Below, piece by piece: positions 32,692 through 44,768 of a DNA stretch of 64,000 nt. The stretch's first letter is position 1, and the number at the start of each line of letters is the position of its first letter. The notes beneath the pieces were generated by a model. The model had not been told where the DNA came from. It saw nothing but the letters and a program-made list of their open reading frames with translations, and searched no databases. Origin of the DNA: Spinacia oleracea (Eukaryota; Streptophyta; Magnoliopsida; Caryophyllales; Amaranthaceae); NCBI RefSeq assembly GCF_020520425.1, contig NC_079490.1, positions 41,052,723 to 41,116,722 of the forward strand, read 5' to 3'. Made by a program: the position numbers and the translations under genes.

Positions 32692-34362
32692 ACATCATAC
32701 TCCTTACTGGCATAGAGTTTATTCGGACTTTATGCAAATGTTGTTGTTGATTATCGTGCATGTCTTGTTGCACGAAAGTTTTGCGAGTGCGCATGACAAG
32801 CTTTTGCGCTCGTTCGTTGGTTATCTACTAACCAATCTCTTTGCGTGAGGCACATAAGAGTTGGAGCCGGAGGGGCTTAATGAAGATTGAGACCCTCGAT
32901 CTGCACTCCTTGAAGCACTGAGGACATTGCTGAGTTTGGCTTGGGGGAGGTATGTGTTACTGCTTTCTAGAGTAGTTTATCGCTTTTGAAAAAAAAAACA
33001 AAAATACGTTCCGATGAATACAAAATCATGCTTCCCTGTGCCCCTTTGATTGAAAATTGTTTTGATTCTTGATATTTGATGATGACCAATGTAGATGTGT
33101 TAGCCATGATTTAATATTCGATTACTTTGATGCCATGACATGAGTCAACTCTGACTAACTATTTGTGGACTTGGTGCTTGGCTAGTTGACTTGGTTAGGA
33201 ATGTGTGATAGGTACCTGGTGTGTCATTGATTTTGAGTATTGGTTTGCAACTGTTAGTAGTGTTTTATGACTCATATACATGCACATTGTGGAGGACAAA
33301 GGCATTTTTTTTCTATTTAGGTAGCCTTCAGATGAATTTAGATATGTTTGTTCCCTCTTTTTTCTACCCATGTTGGGCTTGTGCCCTTTATTCGGTGACT
33401 GACCACATTACAAGCCTGTGAATTCCCCATTGGTTACTAGTCCCAAGCCTAGCTTGGGGGAGCTAATAGTAGTGAGGTGAGGGAGTTGTGGTATGGTACA
33501 TTTTGAGCATATTGAGTATTGGAAAAGGGAGTTCTTCTTATCATATTTGTTGTTGAAATAATGAGTTGAAAAATGAAAGAGATGAGAAAAATAAAACAAA
33601 TGTGGAGGTTTCTAAAAGAAAGAAAAAAAGAGATTGAAAAAAAAAAAAAAAATCTATTACTCTCAGAAAAAGTTCAAAGTATTGTTTCAATCAAGTTTTG
33701 CAAGTTCATATCCTTATGCGTGGTTGATTAGAATTGTGAAAAAAGGCAAGAAAGTATAGTGTGGTTTGTTTGTTGTTTTATTCATGTGTTGATTGGGAGA
33801 GTTGGGTCATCATTTATGGTTGATCGTGTTTTGCTAGGATTTATGCTCCCCAGAGCCAAGGCTTTAAGCTCACATTTTACCCAAATTTACCACACTCTTA
33901 CCTAAGCCTAACATTACAAGCTTTGAAGACCTTCCGACCTTTGTGCATAGAGTCATATTAATGTGAAAGTAGTTGTTTATCAATGCAAGTTATGACATGA
34001 CATATTCCGAGTCGACTATTAGGTTGAGTGCATGTTCTATTAAACACACAAGTGTTGTGAGTTTGGGAGGGCATTGTTCACTTATATGCTGGGAGGAGAG
34101 CGAACGGGTACATCTTTTACCCGCCACATAAATGAGTGACGAGTGTGTGAGCATTAGTCTTGAATTCCATTGTGCACTTGTGGTTCGCTTTGCGTGAAGA
34201 TTGTTAGGGAGGATTTGTGGTTGGGTGGATTTGATTGGTTGACATTGATGCATGCTCGTTAGATTTTGCCTTGAATTATGTTTTACATTTTGAAATACGT
34301 TGGGGGTGAAGTTGGTCTTGTATTCATCGATGATTTCCTTGCTTAGGGACAAGCAAGGATCT
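32692..34362. other. TR-GAG non-coding 3' interior
   Basis: No ORF with similarity is present. Two internal copies of the polypurine-like motif GCTTGGGGGAG (32939-32949, 33452-33462) precede the true one at 34363. A long A-run lies near 33638. Confidence 0.65.
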
Positions 34363-34376
34363 AGCTTGGGGGAGTT

Positions 34377-35858
34377 TGATATGTGTGTTTTATATAGAGT
34401 TTTTAACCCCGTCCCTTAGTACTTTTTGATCTCAAATGAGCTCTTCGGAGCGATTTTTAGTACTAATGTGCTCCTTGTAGTGTGTTTGTAGTTTCAGGTT
34501 CATCATTGTAGGAATTAGCATATTTTTGTGCATTTCCTACTCATTTGAATCAATACAAGAGATTATGTACTTTCGAGAGCACAAACATTAAGTTTGAAGA
34601 GTTTTGAAGCAAAGCGAATAACGAAGGAAGTAGAAAAATGACTATAGTCCACTATTTTAAGAATAATTCAAGTTCTACAACTCCAAATGAATTAATTCTA
34701 ATTGGGTTGGATTCTAGACTTCAATAGCTTTCCAACAAGTGGTCACTCGCCTAATTCCGACGAATAACGAAGGAGATATGACGTTTTGAAGATAGAGGAT
34801 CGTGCAGTTTCAACACGCGCCTGATCGGGCGGGCTACGCCCGATCCGGATCGGGCGGTCATTCTGGGCGCTATTCTGGGCATTTTGCAACCGCCCGATCC
34901 GGCGGAATTTCGCCCGATCGGGCCGACTATCGAGCACATCGCCCGATCGGGCGAAGCGTCGCCCGATCGGGTGACGCCAACCTCCAGCGTATTTCGCGAG
35001 TTTTTATTTCCGATTTTGGGCTCTATTTTGGGCAAACTATAAATACTAGCCCCTTATATTTTTAGTGACATCTATTATTCTAGTTTCTAATACTTAGTTT
35101 ATTTTTAGTTTCTCTCTAATTTGTTCAAATACTTAGTTTTTAATTCCAAGTAAAAATTCAAGCTTTATTATTTCATTATTCTTCAATTCGGTATTGTTTC
35201 TTACTTTAATTTATTTTATTGCTTTAATTATGTTTTCCATTATGTTAATTGCGTTGTTATTTATTATCATGAGTGAGTAGTTTAAATTCTAGGGTTTAGG
35301 GGATCCATGAATGCATGATTGGGATTATATGTGGACTTGATTATTGATTGATTGATTATAATTTCTATAGCTTATTATTATTGCTCGTCAATTCTGTTCG
35401 GCCGGACTATTTTGATTTGAGTTTGATTACCTTAGATTATGCGCCGAGAGGTATAAATCTGATGTTTTTGGTCTGTGGCTATTAGATAGGAATTATTTCT
35501 AGTACATAGCGAGAGCCTGCTAGTTGTTTTATCCTAAGGAATTCATAAGATTCGAGAGATGCATGTTTTCCTAGTTATGATTGTTAATTGATTGTTATTG
35601 TCCGTTGTCCAATCCCGGTCTGCATTTATGGTGAACCGCTGCCCTAGATTCCCTTAATATTGTTATATTCCAATTTGATTATTTGTCTTAGCTTAATATA
35701 CAAACCAATCCAACTCTTTGTTATCAGTAGTCTAGATTAGTTAATTAATAGTAGAAAGAACACTGTTTCCCTGTGGATACGATCCCTGCTTCCCTTGCTA
35801 TATTTTTAGTTGGTAAACGTTAGGTTTATCTTTGATAGGAGTGCCATTTAACCTGTCA
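34377..35858 (+). repeat. 3' LTR of the TR-GAG element
   Basis: This is the 1482-bp partner of 29752-31227 with the same palindrome array (34817-34976). Differences include a TTTT insertion near 35525 and scattered point changes. Confidence 0.92.
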
Positions 35859-35863
35859 ATTTT

Positions 35864-36390
35864 TCGAAACAAAACCAAACTCAGATGTATACTCGAATTT
35901 GACGTAATACCAAGCTCGAATCTTTTCTTCAACGTGACGCACCGCGAAGAGGAATTGATCTTCTAATATAGGTCTTTGCGTGATAACCATAAACTCTCCA
36001 AACTCAAATATCGGTAAACGACACCATATGATCAAAATAACTCACATCAATAATCACATTCTCTCCACTAGCAAACTCAAACATAAATTCTCGATAGTTG
36101 AGAGTCCCACATCTCATCGCATTAAATCAATACCAAACAAATAAACTCTCAAAGTACCCATAAGAAAATACGTAGTACGCACCAGCAAGTTATAACACTC
36201 GCAAAGTCGCATCAAACCAAATATCTATACAATGCTCCCAACTTTTCTACCAAATATTCACAGCGGAAGTATTTTATTAATAAATCCTCTCATGCAAGCA
36301 CACTGTAAAAGGGTAATTAAATCCTTAATACATACAGTAGACAATAAAAACAAGACAGAAAAAACAAGGCTTCTTGTCCATGGGAAAATC
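35864..36390. other. Right flank of the TR-GAG insertion
   Basis: This is the continuation of the 29297-29746 flank. GTTGAGAGTCCCACATC near 36097 looks like a degenerate Copia-type LTR start. A 197-codon plus-strand ORF starting at 36232 overlaps the SINE-like piece and is not considered real. Confidence 0.35.
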
Positions 36391-36392
36391 AT

Positions 36393-36505
36393 CCAGGTCG
36401 TACCCAGGGCTGCCGCCACAGCAGGGTCTAGGGGAAGATCCAATTGTATGCAGCTTTACCCTTATTGTTGTCACAGAGAGGCTGTTTTCCAGGAAGCAAA
36501 TCATC
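36393..36505 (-). mobile_element. Au-SINE-like element
   Basis: The minus strand reads GGAAAACAGCCTCTCTG, then AGGGTAAAGCTGCATAC, CCCCTAGACCCTGCTGTGG and CCCTGGGTACG. These blocks, in this order, characterise the 3' body of the Au SINE found across angiosperms. The tRNA-like head is not clear. Confidence 0.6.
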
Positions 36506-38826
36506 CAGGTGAAGAGGGCCTGCAGTTGCATCTGATGGGAATTGTAACTGTAATTGACAGATGCTGTCAGTGTAATAGTTCCACTCTTTCAAACTATGAT
36601 GATGGTCATCATCAACAGAAAACTCAAATTTTCAGTTGGATTACCCTCATTGAAAACTGTCATCATCATCATCCTCATCCTCATTGTTGCTCAGCGGAGC
36701 AAGAAAATTCAATCCCCAAGAATAGAGGCCTTCAACAACGTATTGCTATAGTAACGTATGATCATCCGGGTCACGCTTTCAGGCAAAAAGCTGACTTAAC
36801 TAAGATATTCGAGATTGTCCTTTAACTTTTAATTTGTAGGCCTCTTTCAAGGAACATTTCAAGTAAAAGGATCCTGAAACTATAGACATTGGCACAAGAC
36901 CATACAGATGATCTATACGCATGCGAAAACTGCCAACGAAGACTTGTTTTGGAGATTAAGGTCATCTCATAACCCTCTGGCATTTCCAACAACAATTAAT
37001 ACAATACCATTAGCCAGGTAGGCAGTGTCTTTTTACTTTTTTCCAGCCACACAATAAAATAGGATCACCGTTATTTTGACTTTGGCCCTCTGCTCAAGAA
37101 AAGTCCAGCAGCGCAGTCTCATTTGCCTTAGTATTGACTGAAAAAATTGTACAATTCATGAAAGATATGAACATAAAACTGTTTCTTCTGAAATATGTTG
37201 TTATCTATTTCTGGTGCACCCAAACAGTCAAATAATAGTTTCCCCTTGAAATGATAGAATACTAATCAGGGATTCAGGGATGTGAGAGTTCTGTTTGTAT
37301 GACGAGGAGGTGGGTGAACATTTAGGATAAAAAAAAAAGGACAAAACCACGCCAAAAAAACCCAAGCTCAGAAAGAGGTCCCCAAAACATTCAAAAATTT
37401 TGCAATTCCACATTAATCCTAAGTTTTTGGGATGCATCAAAATTGGAACAAGCCTAGAGGCGCCAAGTATCTGTTGAAAATTTCTTCCTTGGATAGTACT
37501 ACCTTATCTTCTTATTCCAATAATTAAAATATTAATAGAAGAATGTAAGTAACTTTCCCCTCCAAGGCAATGATCTTCTCTGTTCTTCCTTCTAACCCCT
37601 TTGTTGTTAAGTTCATTTCGGATTCAGGAAGGAAGGTGCCCTTCACCATCTGTTGATATTTCCGCCTTTCTTTACTTAAGGCAGGACCCAAACACATAAA
37701 ATAAGGAAAGATTCAATTTTCAATTAAAGCTTTGAGAATTACGAAGTAATTTATATTTGCACTTGTCATAGATGTGGGAGACGCATGTGACATTGGAGCA
37801 AATATTAGGGCTGCATGACTTCCAATTTAAAGGAACTTTTGGGCTGCATTGGGAGCTTTGCTGCTAAAGAATCAGCTCCTTTCATATGAGGTCACTTCTA
37901 GTCAGGAGTCATGGAGTTAATTTTTACCTTATTTCGTTTAGTATTGCTCCAAATAATAGGAACATTGTTCAAACTTCTGCACATTTTGGTGCAGAGGCAA
38001 TTCAAATAGGAATTCAATGATCAATCAATCATCTTTGCTGATTTAAAAGAAACAATGAAACATGTTCTCTGCACTTGAGTTTCAGTAGTTAGGTTAAGGG
38101 CCTTAAGAGTTAAAACTCAGAAGAATGCACCTAAAGATTAGGATAACACTCTACAGCAGCATCATGTTGATGCGCACTGTTATGCAATTTAGATTACCAA
38201 AATTTCTAAATTTCACCACACTTTCTCAGTGTATTCAACTACAGTTTCACGTACCACTAACATTTCCATGATAAACATAAACTCAGCTGTTAAAGTGGTA
38301 GCATGTAAGTTTAGCAACAATTAGGTTTACAAGGACAACCGATATGCTTGATGACACCTTCCTTATATTGCAACTGGACAATATTCATTGCGTAGTTCCA
38401 AGTCATTACTACAAATAAAAGATAAAAGTCCAGCAAGTTCACCTAGTATAAGATAGCAAGAAGTGATTTTTTTTTTAAATCTCTTGATTGTTATTCCATC
38501 AGCGCAACCCTATACTTGTACATCTTCCAAATTTCTAACTAAATCGAATAAAAAACATTCAGGGCTTCCCCTTTGCCTATAGCATACAAGTGTTGTAAGC
38601 ATACCATACTAATACACGTTTTACTAGCTAAGCCATAAAGAAAAATCAAGCAACACTAAGATAAAATTCAAGCTAACAGTTAATTCAAAACGTAAAGAAG
38701 AATACCTCAGGCAACACCTAAGATACGTGAGTACAGTGATGAAGCAATCTCTTACAGAAGACCGAAAGCTTAGGATCCATCAGAGATGCTACTAGTAATC
38801 AGTATCAGAGAACGGCCATGCCATCA
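36506..38826. other. Intergenic and probable 3' UTR of the AXY9-like gene
   Basis: No coding region is recognised. On the minus strand, CCTGAG|GTATTC near 38705 is a possible splice donor in the 3' UTR of the AXY9-like gene. The rest is AT-rich and apparently unique. Confidence 0.35.
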
Positions 38827-39873
38827 CTACAATTTTTGTTGAGATTGGATGAGAAGAGCATTAAGCATGACATGGACTGCTGCTTCATATACAACCCCGT
38901 CATAATGCATTCCATCTTCTGTACATCTTACCCCACAATTCTCACTCAAAGACTGAATATCCAACAACACAAATGGGCCACCAGGCCGTAAAAGCTTAGC
39001 ACCACGAAACCCTAACTCATAAGCATATAGTGTCTCACTACTCATTTTCTCTCTCTTCTCTTCAGTATTCAGCATCGAGTTTACCAATGTCGGCATCCCC
39101 AACCAAAACAAATGGGGCTGAGATTTACCCACCAACAACGGCATCAAAGAACGACTCAGAAGCTGCAACGAAGAATCATAATGTGTTGCATTATTAACAT
39201 GGAGCATATGCCAAAGACCAGAACCCATGACCAGAACATCAGGGCAGCTGTGATTCCTATTCAACCCCAGTACCATGTGAGTCAAATTATTAACATAAGG
39301 TGCCCAAACAAAATCCAACTTCAACCCAACTCTATCAACAACCAAATGGTAATCACTATGCCTCTTAAACAAATCCCCTCGAACCGAAACCATTTCTTCC
39401 TCAAACAACACCAAATCCAACAACGAGAGAACAAACAATCGAGCTTGCGAGTCCCCCGCAACCATAACCCAGGATCCATTAAGCAAATCTCCAACATCAT
39501 TCCTACCCAATTTCTGAAAATCACAAGCTAACACATTCTCGTCTGATAAGACCCATTTCCATGAACTAGAAATGTTCACATTTCTAGGGTGATTCCTCCA
39601 TTGGATCCGGTGAAGAAATGACAGACAAGATTCACGATTTTCAAGAACTACTAACGTTGAAGATGAAGATGATGATGATGAAGAAACATCGGGAAAGAAA
39701 TCAGTGATTGAAGGAAAGTAAGGAAAAAGATGAACAGCAACAGCAAGAGAGATGAAAAGAGCACCACCAAAGAATAACACCTTGTTGCGGCTTAAATGCC
39801 ACCCTGCTAACGCCATTGGAACAAGAACTACTATACAAGCCGCCAATACCCCTAATTGGACGGCGCCAATCAT
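38827..39873 (-). CDS. AXY9: AXY9-like xyloglucan/xylan acetylation protein
   Basis: This is a single-exon ORF of 348 codons. I place the start at the ATG 39873 (MIGAVQLGVLAAC), not at an in-frame TTG two codons earlier. An N-terminal membrane anchor is followed by a second hydrophobic segment (residues about 28-50), then a luminal domain with the GDS motif in VVAGDSQARL and the C-terminal DGMHYD. These are the SGNH/PC-esterase-like signatures of the AXY9 and TBL families. N- and C-terminal blocks (SRNKVLFFGGALFISLAV; EAAVHVMLNALLI) match Arabidopsis ALTERED XYLOGLUCAN 9 as I know it. It acts in the Golgi in polysaccharide O-acetylation. A 5' UTR intron is likely (donor 40273, acceptor before 39881). 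Confidence 0.88.
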   Translation of the reverse strand: MIGAVQLGVLAACIVVLVPMALAGWHLSRNKVLFFGGALFISLAVAVHLFPYFPSITDFFPDVSSSSSSSSSTLVVLENRESCLSFLHRIQWRNHPRNVNISSSWKWVLSDENVLACDFQKLGRNDVGDLLNGSWVMVAGDSQARLFVLSLLDLVLFEEEMVSVRGDLFKRHSDYHLVVDRVGLKLDFVWAPYVNNLTHMVLGLNRNHSCPDVLVMGSGLWHMLHVNNATHYDSSLQLLSRSLMPLLVGKSQPHLFWLGMPTLVNSMLNTEEKREKMSSETLYAYELGFRGAKLLRPGGPFVLLDIQSLSENCGVRCTEDGMHYDGVVYEAAVHVMLNALLIQSQQKL

Positions 39874-39880
39874 TGTCAAA

Positions 39881-40560
39881 ACTAAAAATACCCCATTAAA
39901 TATTTAAATCCCCAAATAAGGGGAGAATTCGAAGATTATGATCTGGGTATTCAGTATTTTTTCCGTTGAATCGAGTAGCTGAAACTAACAAAACCCCATC
40001 TATTCCATCAATTAATTCCCAAAAAAGGGAAATACACGATTTTGATCTGCCTAATCAATAATCTTTTTGGATTCAGTATTCTGGGATGTAGAATCGAGTA
40101 GTTTGAAAACTAACAAAAACCCCCAGAAAATCAATCAATTAATTCCCAAAAAGGTGAAAAAGTCGAAGACTTTGATCTGTCTATACGATACATCTTCAGT
40201 TCATTTCTTAGTTTTTTGCATTTGAATCAAGTAGTTTGAGAGAAGTAGTAGGAGTTTGAAGAGGAGAGATTACCTTAAAAGTTAAAGGTGCTGCAATGGC
40301 GGAAACTGTGGAATAAGGGTGTGATTGAAATGGGGGAACAACAGGGGAAGAGAGAGAAAGATGGCGAGCTGTCAATGTCAAGGAATGGCGATGCAACAAA
40401 CGACGATGGAGAATCGTGAAGATGAAGGATGGTTCTTGGCAATGGGGCGTCGTCACTTGACTCAACTCTCAAATGCGGTTCTAGTTGTAAAACACACATT
40501 CGCTCGTTGTTTGGGATGATTTTACAATCGTCGTATAAAACCTGAAGTTAAGTGGCAAAA
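39881..40560 (-). other. 5' UTR, intron and promoter region of the AXY9-like gene
   Basis: On the minus strand, CTTTTAAG|GTAATC (donor at 40273) and TTTTTAG|TTTTGACAATG (acceptor at 39882) bracket a probable intron that ends 8 bases before the start codon. The upstream exon would lie at 40274 to about 40500. ORFs in this stretch are not conserved. Confidence 0.45.
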
Positions 40561-40592
40561 TATGTCATCAACTTGATAGTTTGCAACGCGCG

Positions 40593-43257
40593 GATGGTGT
40601 AGGCGTCTGCACGTAGATCTACGTGCACCTTGCACCAAAACGCAAAAACATTAAAAGAAAACGTAAAAAACAAAAAAAAATGAAAAAGAACTTAAGAAAC
40701 TAAACAGAAAGAACATAATAGAGTAAACGAAAAGAACATTAACTAAAACCTGAAAAGAACACTAATGTTAAAAAACTAAAGAAAATGTACAAAAATGAAA
40801 ATAAAATATTCTCTCTCCTGATAACATATACTCCGTAAAAAGAAAAATTATTTTTCAAAAAGAACATCGTGTGAAAAATGCAACAGAAAAACAAAAAAAA
40901 AACATATTATCGATAATATTATAAATATTAAAAAACTGTACAAAGGTTAAAAAGAACACAAAATAATTAAAAAAAGAACAACAACTTTTTTACAAAACAC
41001 AAAGAACAAAATAAAAATTAAAATAAAATAACAAAAACTCAAAATTAAAAAAAAACGACAACAAAAAAAAGAAAAAAGTACAAAACACATGAAAAAGAAC
41101 AACATTTTCTTTTTCCTTATCAAACAAAAGAACAGAATGAAATGGACGAAAAGAACAACAAATCTATGTTCTTTTACTAGTTGTATTTATTCTTTTCAAA
41201 CCATTTAGTGTTCTAATTAAAAATACGAAAACGAAGATATTTTGATGCACTTAAAACTAGATCTATATTTTTATTTAAATGTATTTTTGTTCTTATCCCA
41301 CGCATCAGATCTATGTTCTTTTATTAAGTGTTATTTGTTCTATTCAAACGATTTTATGTTCTAATTAAAAAGACGAAACGACGATTTTTTGATGCACTTA
41401 AAACTAAATCTATATTTTTTTTAAAAGTATTTTTGTTCTTTTACCACGAATCAGACTTTGTTCTTTTTTAAGTGTTATTTGTTCTTTTTAAACCATTATA
41501 TGTTCTTTTTTAACAATCTTATGTACGTTGATATAAAAGAACAAACTATGTTGATTTAACAGAACAAACTATGTTGATGACACAGTAAAAGTAAAGTTGG
41601 GAAAAGAACATAACCATTTGAAAAGAACATTAGAGGAAAGAACAAGGAAACGTACCTTAAACACTTGATCAACATTTATCAGGAGCATCAAAATCTTTTA
41701 ATAAATCTTCAAAAACTGATCTCAATCCTCGGAAAATATCACGTTCTCCAGATATTCTCTTGCTTCGAAAACTAGCCAAATTAAACTAGTGTTTTTCTTA
41801 ATTCACTCATTTTCAACAAACGAGAAACATTTAGAAGGAATTTTAGAGACAGAATAAGGAGAAAATGTATTTTTTTACTCTTTTATTCACCATCTCACTC
41901 TTTCTCTCTCAAAAATCCTCTCTTATGTTTAGAGAATATAAATCCCCTCCTCTTTCTCTCTCTAAAATGTATTTCTAAAATGACTAATGGTTATGACTCA
42001 TAAGTACAATTATTATATATATAGTTGCTGAAAAGTAGAAAATGAACAAATAGGAAGTAGAATCAAAGAATTGAAGAACAGAGAAGGAGAAAGGAAAAAT
42101 TGTTAAAGAGTGTATAATGAGAACCGTGCACGTGTTTTTATTTTATTCTTTTAACAGAGTATTATAAAAAGAACAAATGAAAAGTCTAAAAGAACAAATA
42201 TAAAGACTATAAGAACAAGCCAAGTACTTTGTCCCACAATAACATATGATTCGGAATCATCATTTTCATCATTCTGTTATGAATTATCAAGCACATTATT
42301 CATAATATCTAAAAATAATAGGTTAACATGTATAAAAACAAGAAAAAGAACGCAATCAAAAGAACAAAGATAAGTAAAAAGTAACAAGAAAAATAACACA
42401 ATAAAATAAAAAGAACAAGTTATGAAACGCAAATGAAATTGAAAATAATAAAAAAAGAAGAACACAATAAAATAAGAGAACAAATTATGAAACACAAATG
42501 GTCAATTTTTCTACTATAATGAAACTGTTCTTTTAATACGAGCATAATGAAACTGTTCTTTTAATACGAGCATAATGAAACTGTTCTTTTAATACGAGCA
42601 TATGTTCTCTTTTTAAGACGTAAAACTGTTCTTTTCTGGAAAAAAATCGTAATTACATAATCAAAATCTTCAAAATCAACGATCAACGAAATAAGCGTGT
42701 TATTACATAATTTGATTCATTAAAATCATCAAATTCATCAAAACGCGATTGTTACAAAATCAAAATCATCAAAAACGCAATTATTACAAAATCAAAATCA
42801 TCAAAACATACCATTTATTATTACAAAATTGAAAAATTACCTCCCAAAATCTTATTATCAGCTGCAGAATTCAGATTTGAAGAAGAAGAATCAATTTAAT
42901 TTGATGTTGAAGCAGAAAAATCAACGAATATTTGGGGATTTTCATTACTTTCTCTCTCTAAAACCCATTTAAGAAAACCTAGTTCACACTTTCTCTCCCC
43001 TCTTCACAGTTTGAATTCAAAACATAAAACCCAGAAGAATATATATCGCCAAAATAACAACGAATCAAATAAAAACGCGATAAACATAGCTGAAAAGAAC
43101 AGACCCTTTAATGTTTTTTTTGTTCAGGGGAATTGTTCTTTTGTTCAAGGGCATTGTTCTTGTTTCTGAGAATTTAATGAAAATGCGTGTTTTGTGTTTA
43201 ATGTTGGTTGTTTTAATCCTGGTGCACCTAGAGCTACGTGCACACGCCTGCACCATC
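40593..43257. mobile_element. Non-autonomous TIR element, 2.67 kb, rich in AAGAAC motifs
   Basis: The left end starts GATGGTGTAGGCGTCTGCAC, and the right end reversed starts GATGGTGCAGGCGTGTGCAC. Similarity continues through a CACGTAG...GTGCACC palindromic core, about 37 bp with a few mismatches. The interior has no transposase. It is extremely AT-rich and carries dozens of AAAAGAAC motifs or their complement TGTTCTTTT. A clean target duplication is not evident: CGCGGAT on the left and TGCGGAT eight bases beyond the right end are the best candidates. The superfamily is undetermined (MULE-like is possible). Confidence 0.65.
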
Positions 43258-43555
43258 AAAATTGCGGATAGTTTGACGTGTTCATATCGGTAATCAAGCA
43301 ATATGGCCCAGCGCCCAGAGTATACTCCATATATATTACTATTTATGGTAATTATGCATAACATGTAACCTGCGACCTTCAATAATTGATAGGGATAAGT
43401 TAACCGCTGATTCTGACAATAAAACGGTAGCTACCTCAATCTTTGAATCGTGGTCGATTGTGTTTAACATTAAATCTACACTATCTAGTTGATTGAATTT
43501 TATTTTCTTGTATAATTTTTTTTAAAAAAATCCCTTCCCCTTCCTCCGGTCCCCT

Positions 43556-44546
43556 GATTGCTTGGTTCATGACTGCTGTAAGTGACAAGGAAGTTCTCTC
43601 CAGGAGAAAAATCAATGAATTTAACCTACATTGGAACACATTTGGCATCAGTAAGCGCATAAATCAAATCAACTGTTTAACCTCATGTAAGACGCAGATA
43701 CAGATAAAAATAAAACCATAGGATGAGCATAACGATGTATGCGATCAAAAGTATCGGCCCCGCCCCAGACAGCAGCGCCTTGGTGGTGGACTGTAGCCAA
43801 ATAAGTGCCCAATGGTGACCATTGAACAAAGCTTTCGGTCCAAAACTGCAAAGACAAAAAGGAAACCAATGATCAACATAAAAAATATGATGACGCATAC
43901 TCTAAAAATAATGTCTAAAGTTTCCCTTGTGAATTGAATTGAAGGGAAACCTAATTGCTAGCAAAAATCAAGCTTCAAAACAACTGGATAGATTATGAAA
44001 AGATACATGTTGACATCTATTTGTGAATAATGTATAAAGGAAGTAGGAAAGAAAAAGGTTAATGCATACCCGGCGAGTATAAACAGGATCTGGCTTCATG
44101 TGTCTAGCATCATTCCACAAGACCTCTGTATGTTCGCCAGCACGAATAACAAACTGATCTCTAGCTTTTGAATCAGTAAGCCAGTGCTGTAGATTTTTCT
44201 GCAAGGCCATAAAAGCATAAAAATTATTATTGCTGGTAAGAATCAGCAGTAGATGCCCTTTACTTTGGCACACTTGTTTCCTCTAAAACGAAAAGAAACA
44301 GGTCACAGACAGAATCGGAAGAAGAGCACACTCAGACACGGTCCCAATATCTTGAAACAACCAAGGGTTTCTAATCTTTTTATAATTATGATCTATCACT
44401 TCAGAATTCAAACGCAGTATTACTTGTCACTCTTAAGTACGGAGTACCAATAAAATTAAGAGACAGATACGCCATATGTGTTGTAAAGGGGGTGTTACTA
44501 AGGTTCAGAAGAAAGATGGTTTTCCAGAATACACTGAATGTCAAAA
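43556..44546 (-). pseudogene. Duplicated eIF3b gene segment (exons 4, 5 and part of 6)
   Basis: It matches 54843-55841 at a constant offset of 11,287 bases across the coding part, introns included. It contains copies of exon 4 (44070-44198), exon 5 (43717-43845) and a cut exon 6 (43625 down to 43556), all still in frame. The breakpoint lies inside exon 6 after AGCAATC. Small indels appear only beyond 44280. Presence of introns shows a DNA-level duplication, not a retrocopy. It lies between the TIR element and the PPR gene and has no start or promoter of its own. Confidence 0.93.
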
Positions 44547-44768
44547 TCTCTATAAGCCATAAATCCATAATCTAACAAACATTCAACTACGAGAGGTTAG
44601 AGGAATACATCATACAAACCATTTTCTCCCCTATCCTTTTCTGTATTCACGCTCATCTTCTCCAATCACATCCAACTAATAAAGTCTATACAAAGCACAA
44701 CAAGACATTAGTAAATGAACAAAGACAACAGTGATGCAGAAACCCAAACACAGTTGCTGTCTTCCTGA

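Larger units (their letters stand above)
29752..35858 (+). mobile_element. TR-GAG-type non-autonomous LTR retrotransposon, 6.1 kb
   Basis: LTRs 29752-31227 and 34377-35858 are nearly identical (about twenty substitutions and two or three small indels by eye). The termini are TGATATG...CTGTCA, and the target duplication is ATTTT (29747-29751, 35859-35863). The primer-binding site TGGCGTCGTTGCCGGGGA (31233-31250) is close to the Asp-tRNA complement used by Gypsy elements, and the polypurine tract AGCTTGGGGGAG (34363-34374) precedes the 3' LTR. The interior encodes a single gag-like ORF and no pol, so mobility would depend on a partner element. Confidence 0.93.

Noticed and set aside
36232..36825. 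197-codon plus-strand ORF
   Set aside because: It overlaps the Au-SINE-like piece on the other strand, contains low-complexity HHHHPHPH runs and no family motif.
39874..39879. Upstream start for the AXY9-like ORF
   Set aside because: The codon at 39879 is TTG. The family starts at the following ATG (MIGA), so the start is 39873.
43258..43270. Target duplication for the AAGAAC element
   Set aside because: The immediate flanks differ (GCAACGCGCG against AAAATTGCGG). The CGCGGAT/TGCGGAT similarity is displaced and may be chance.
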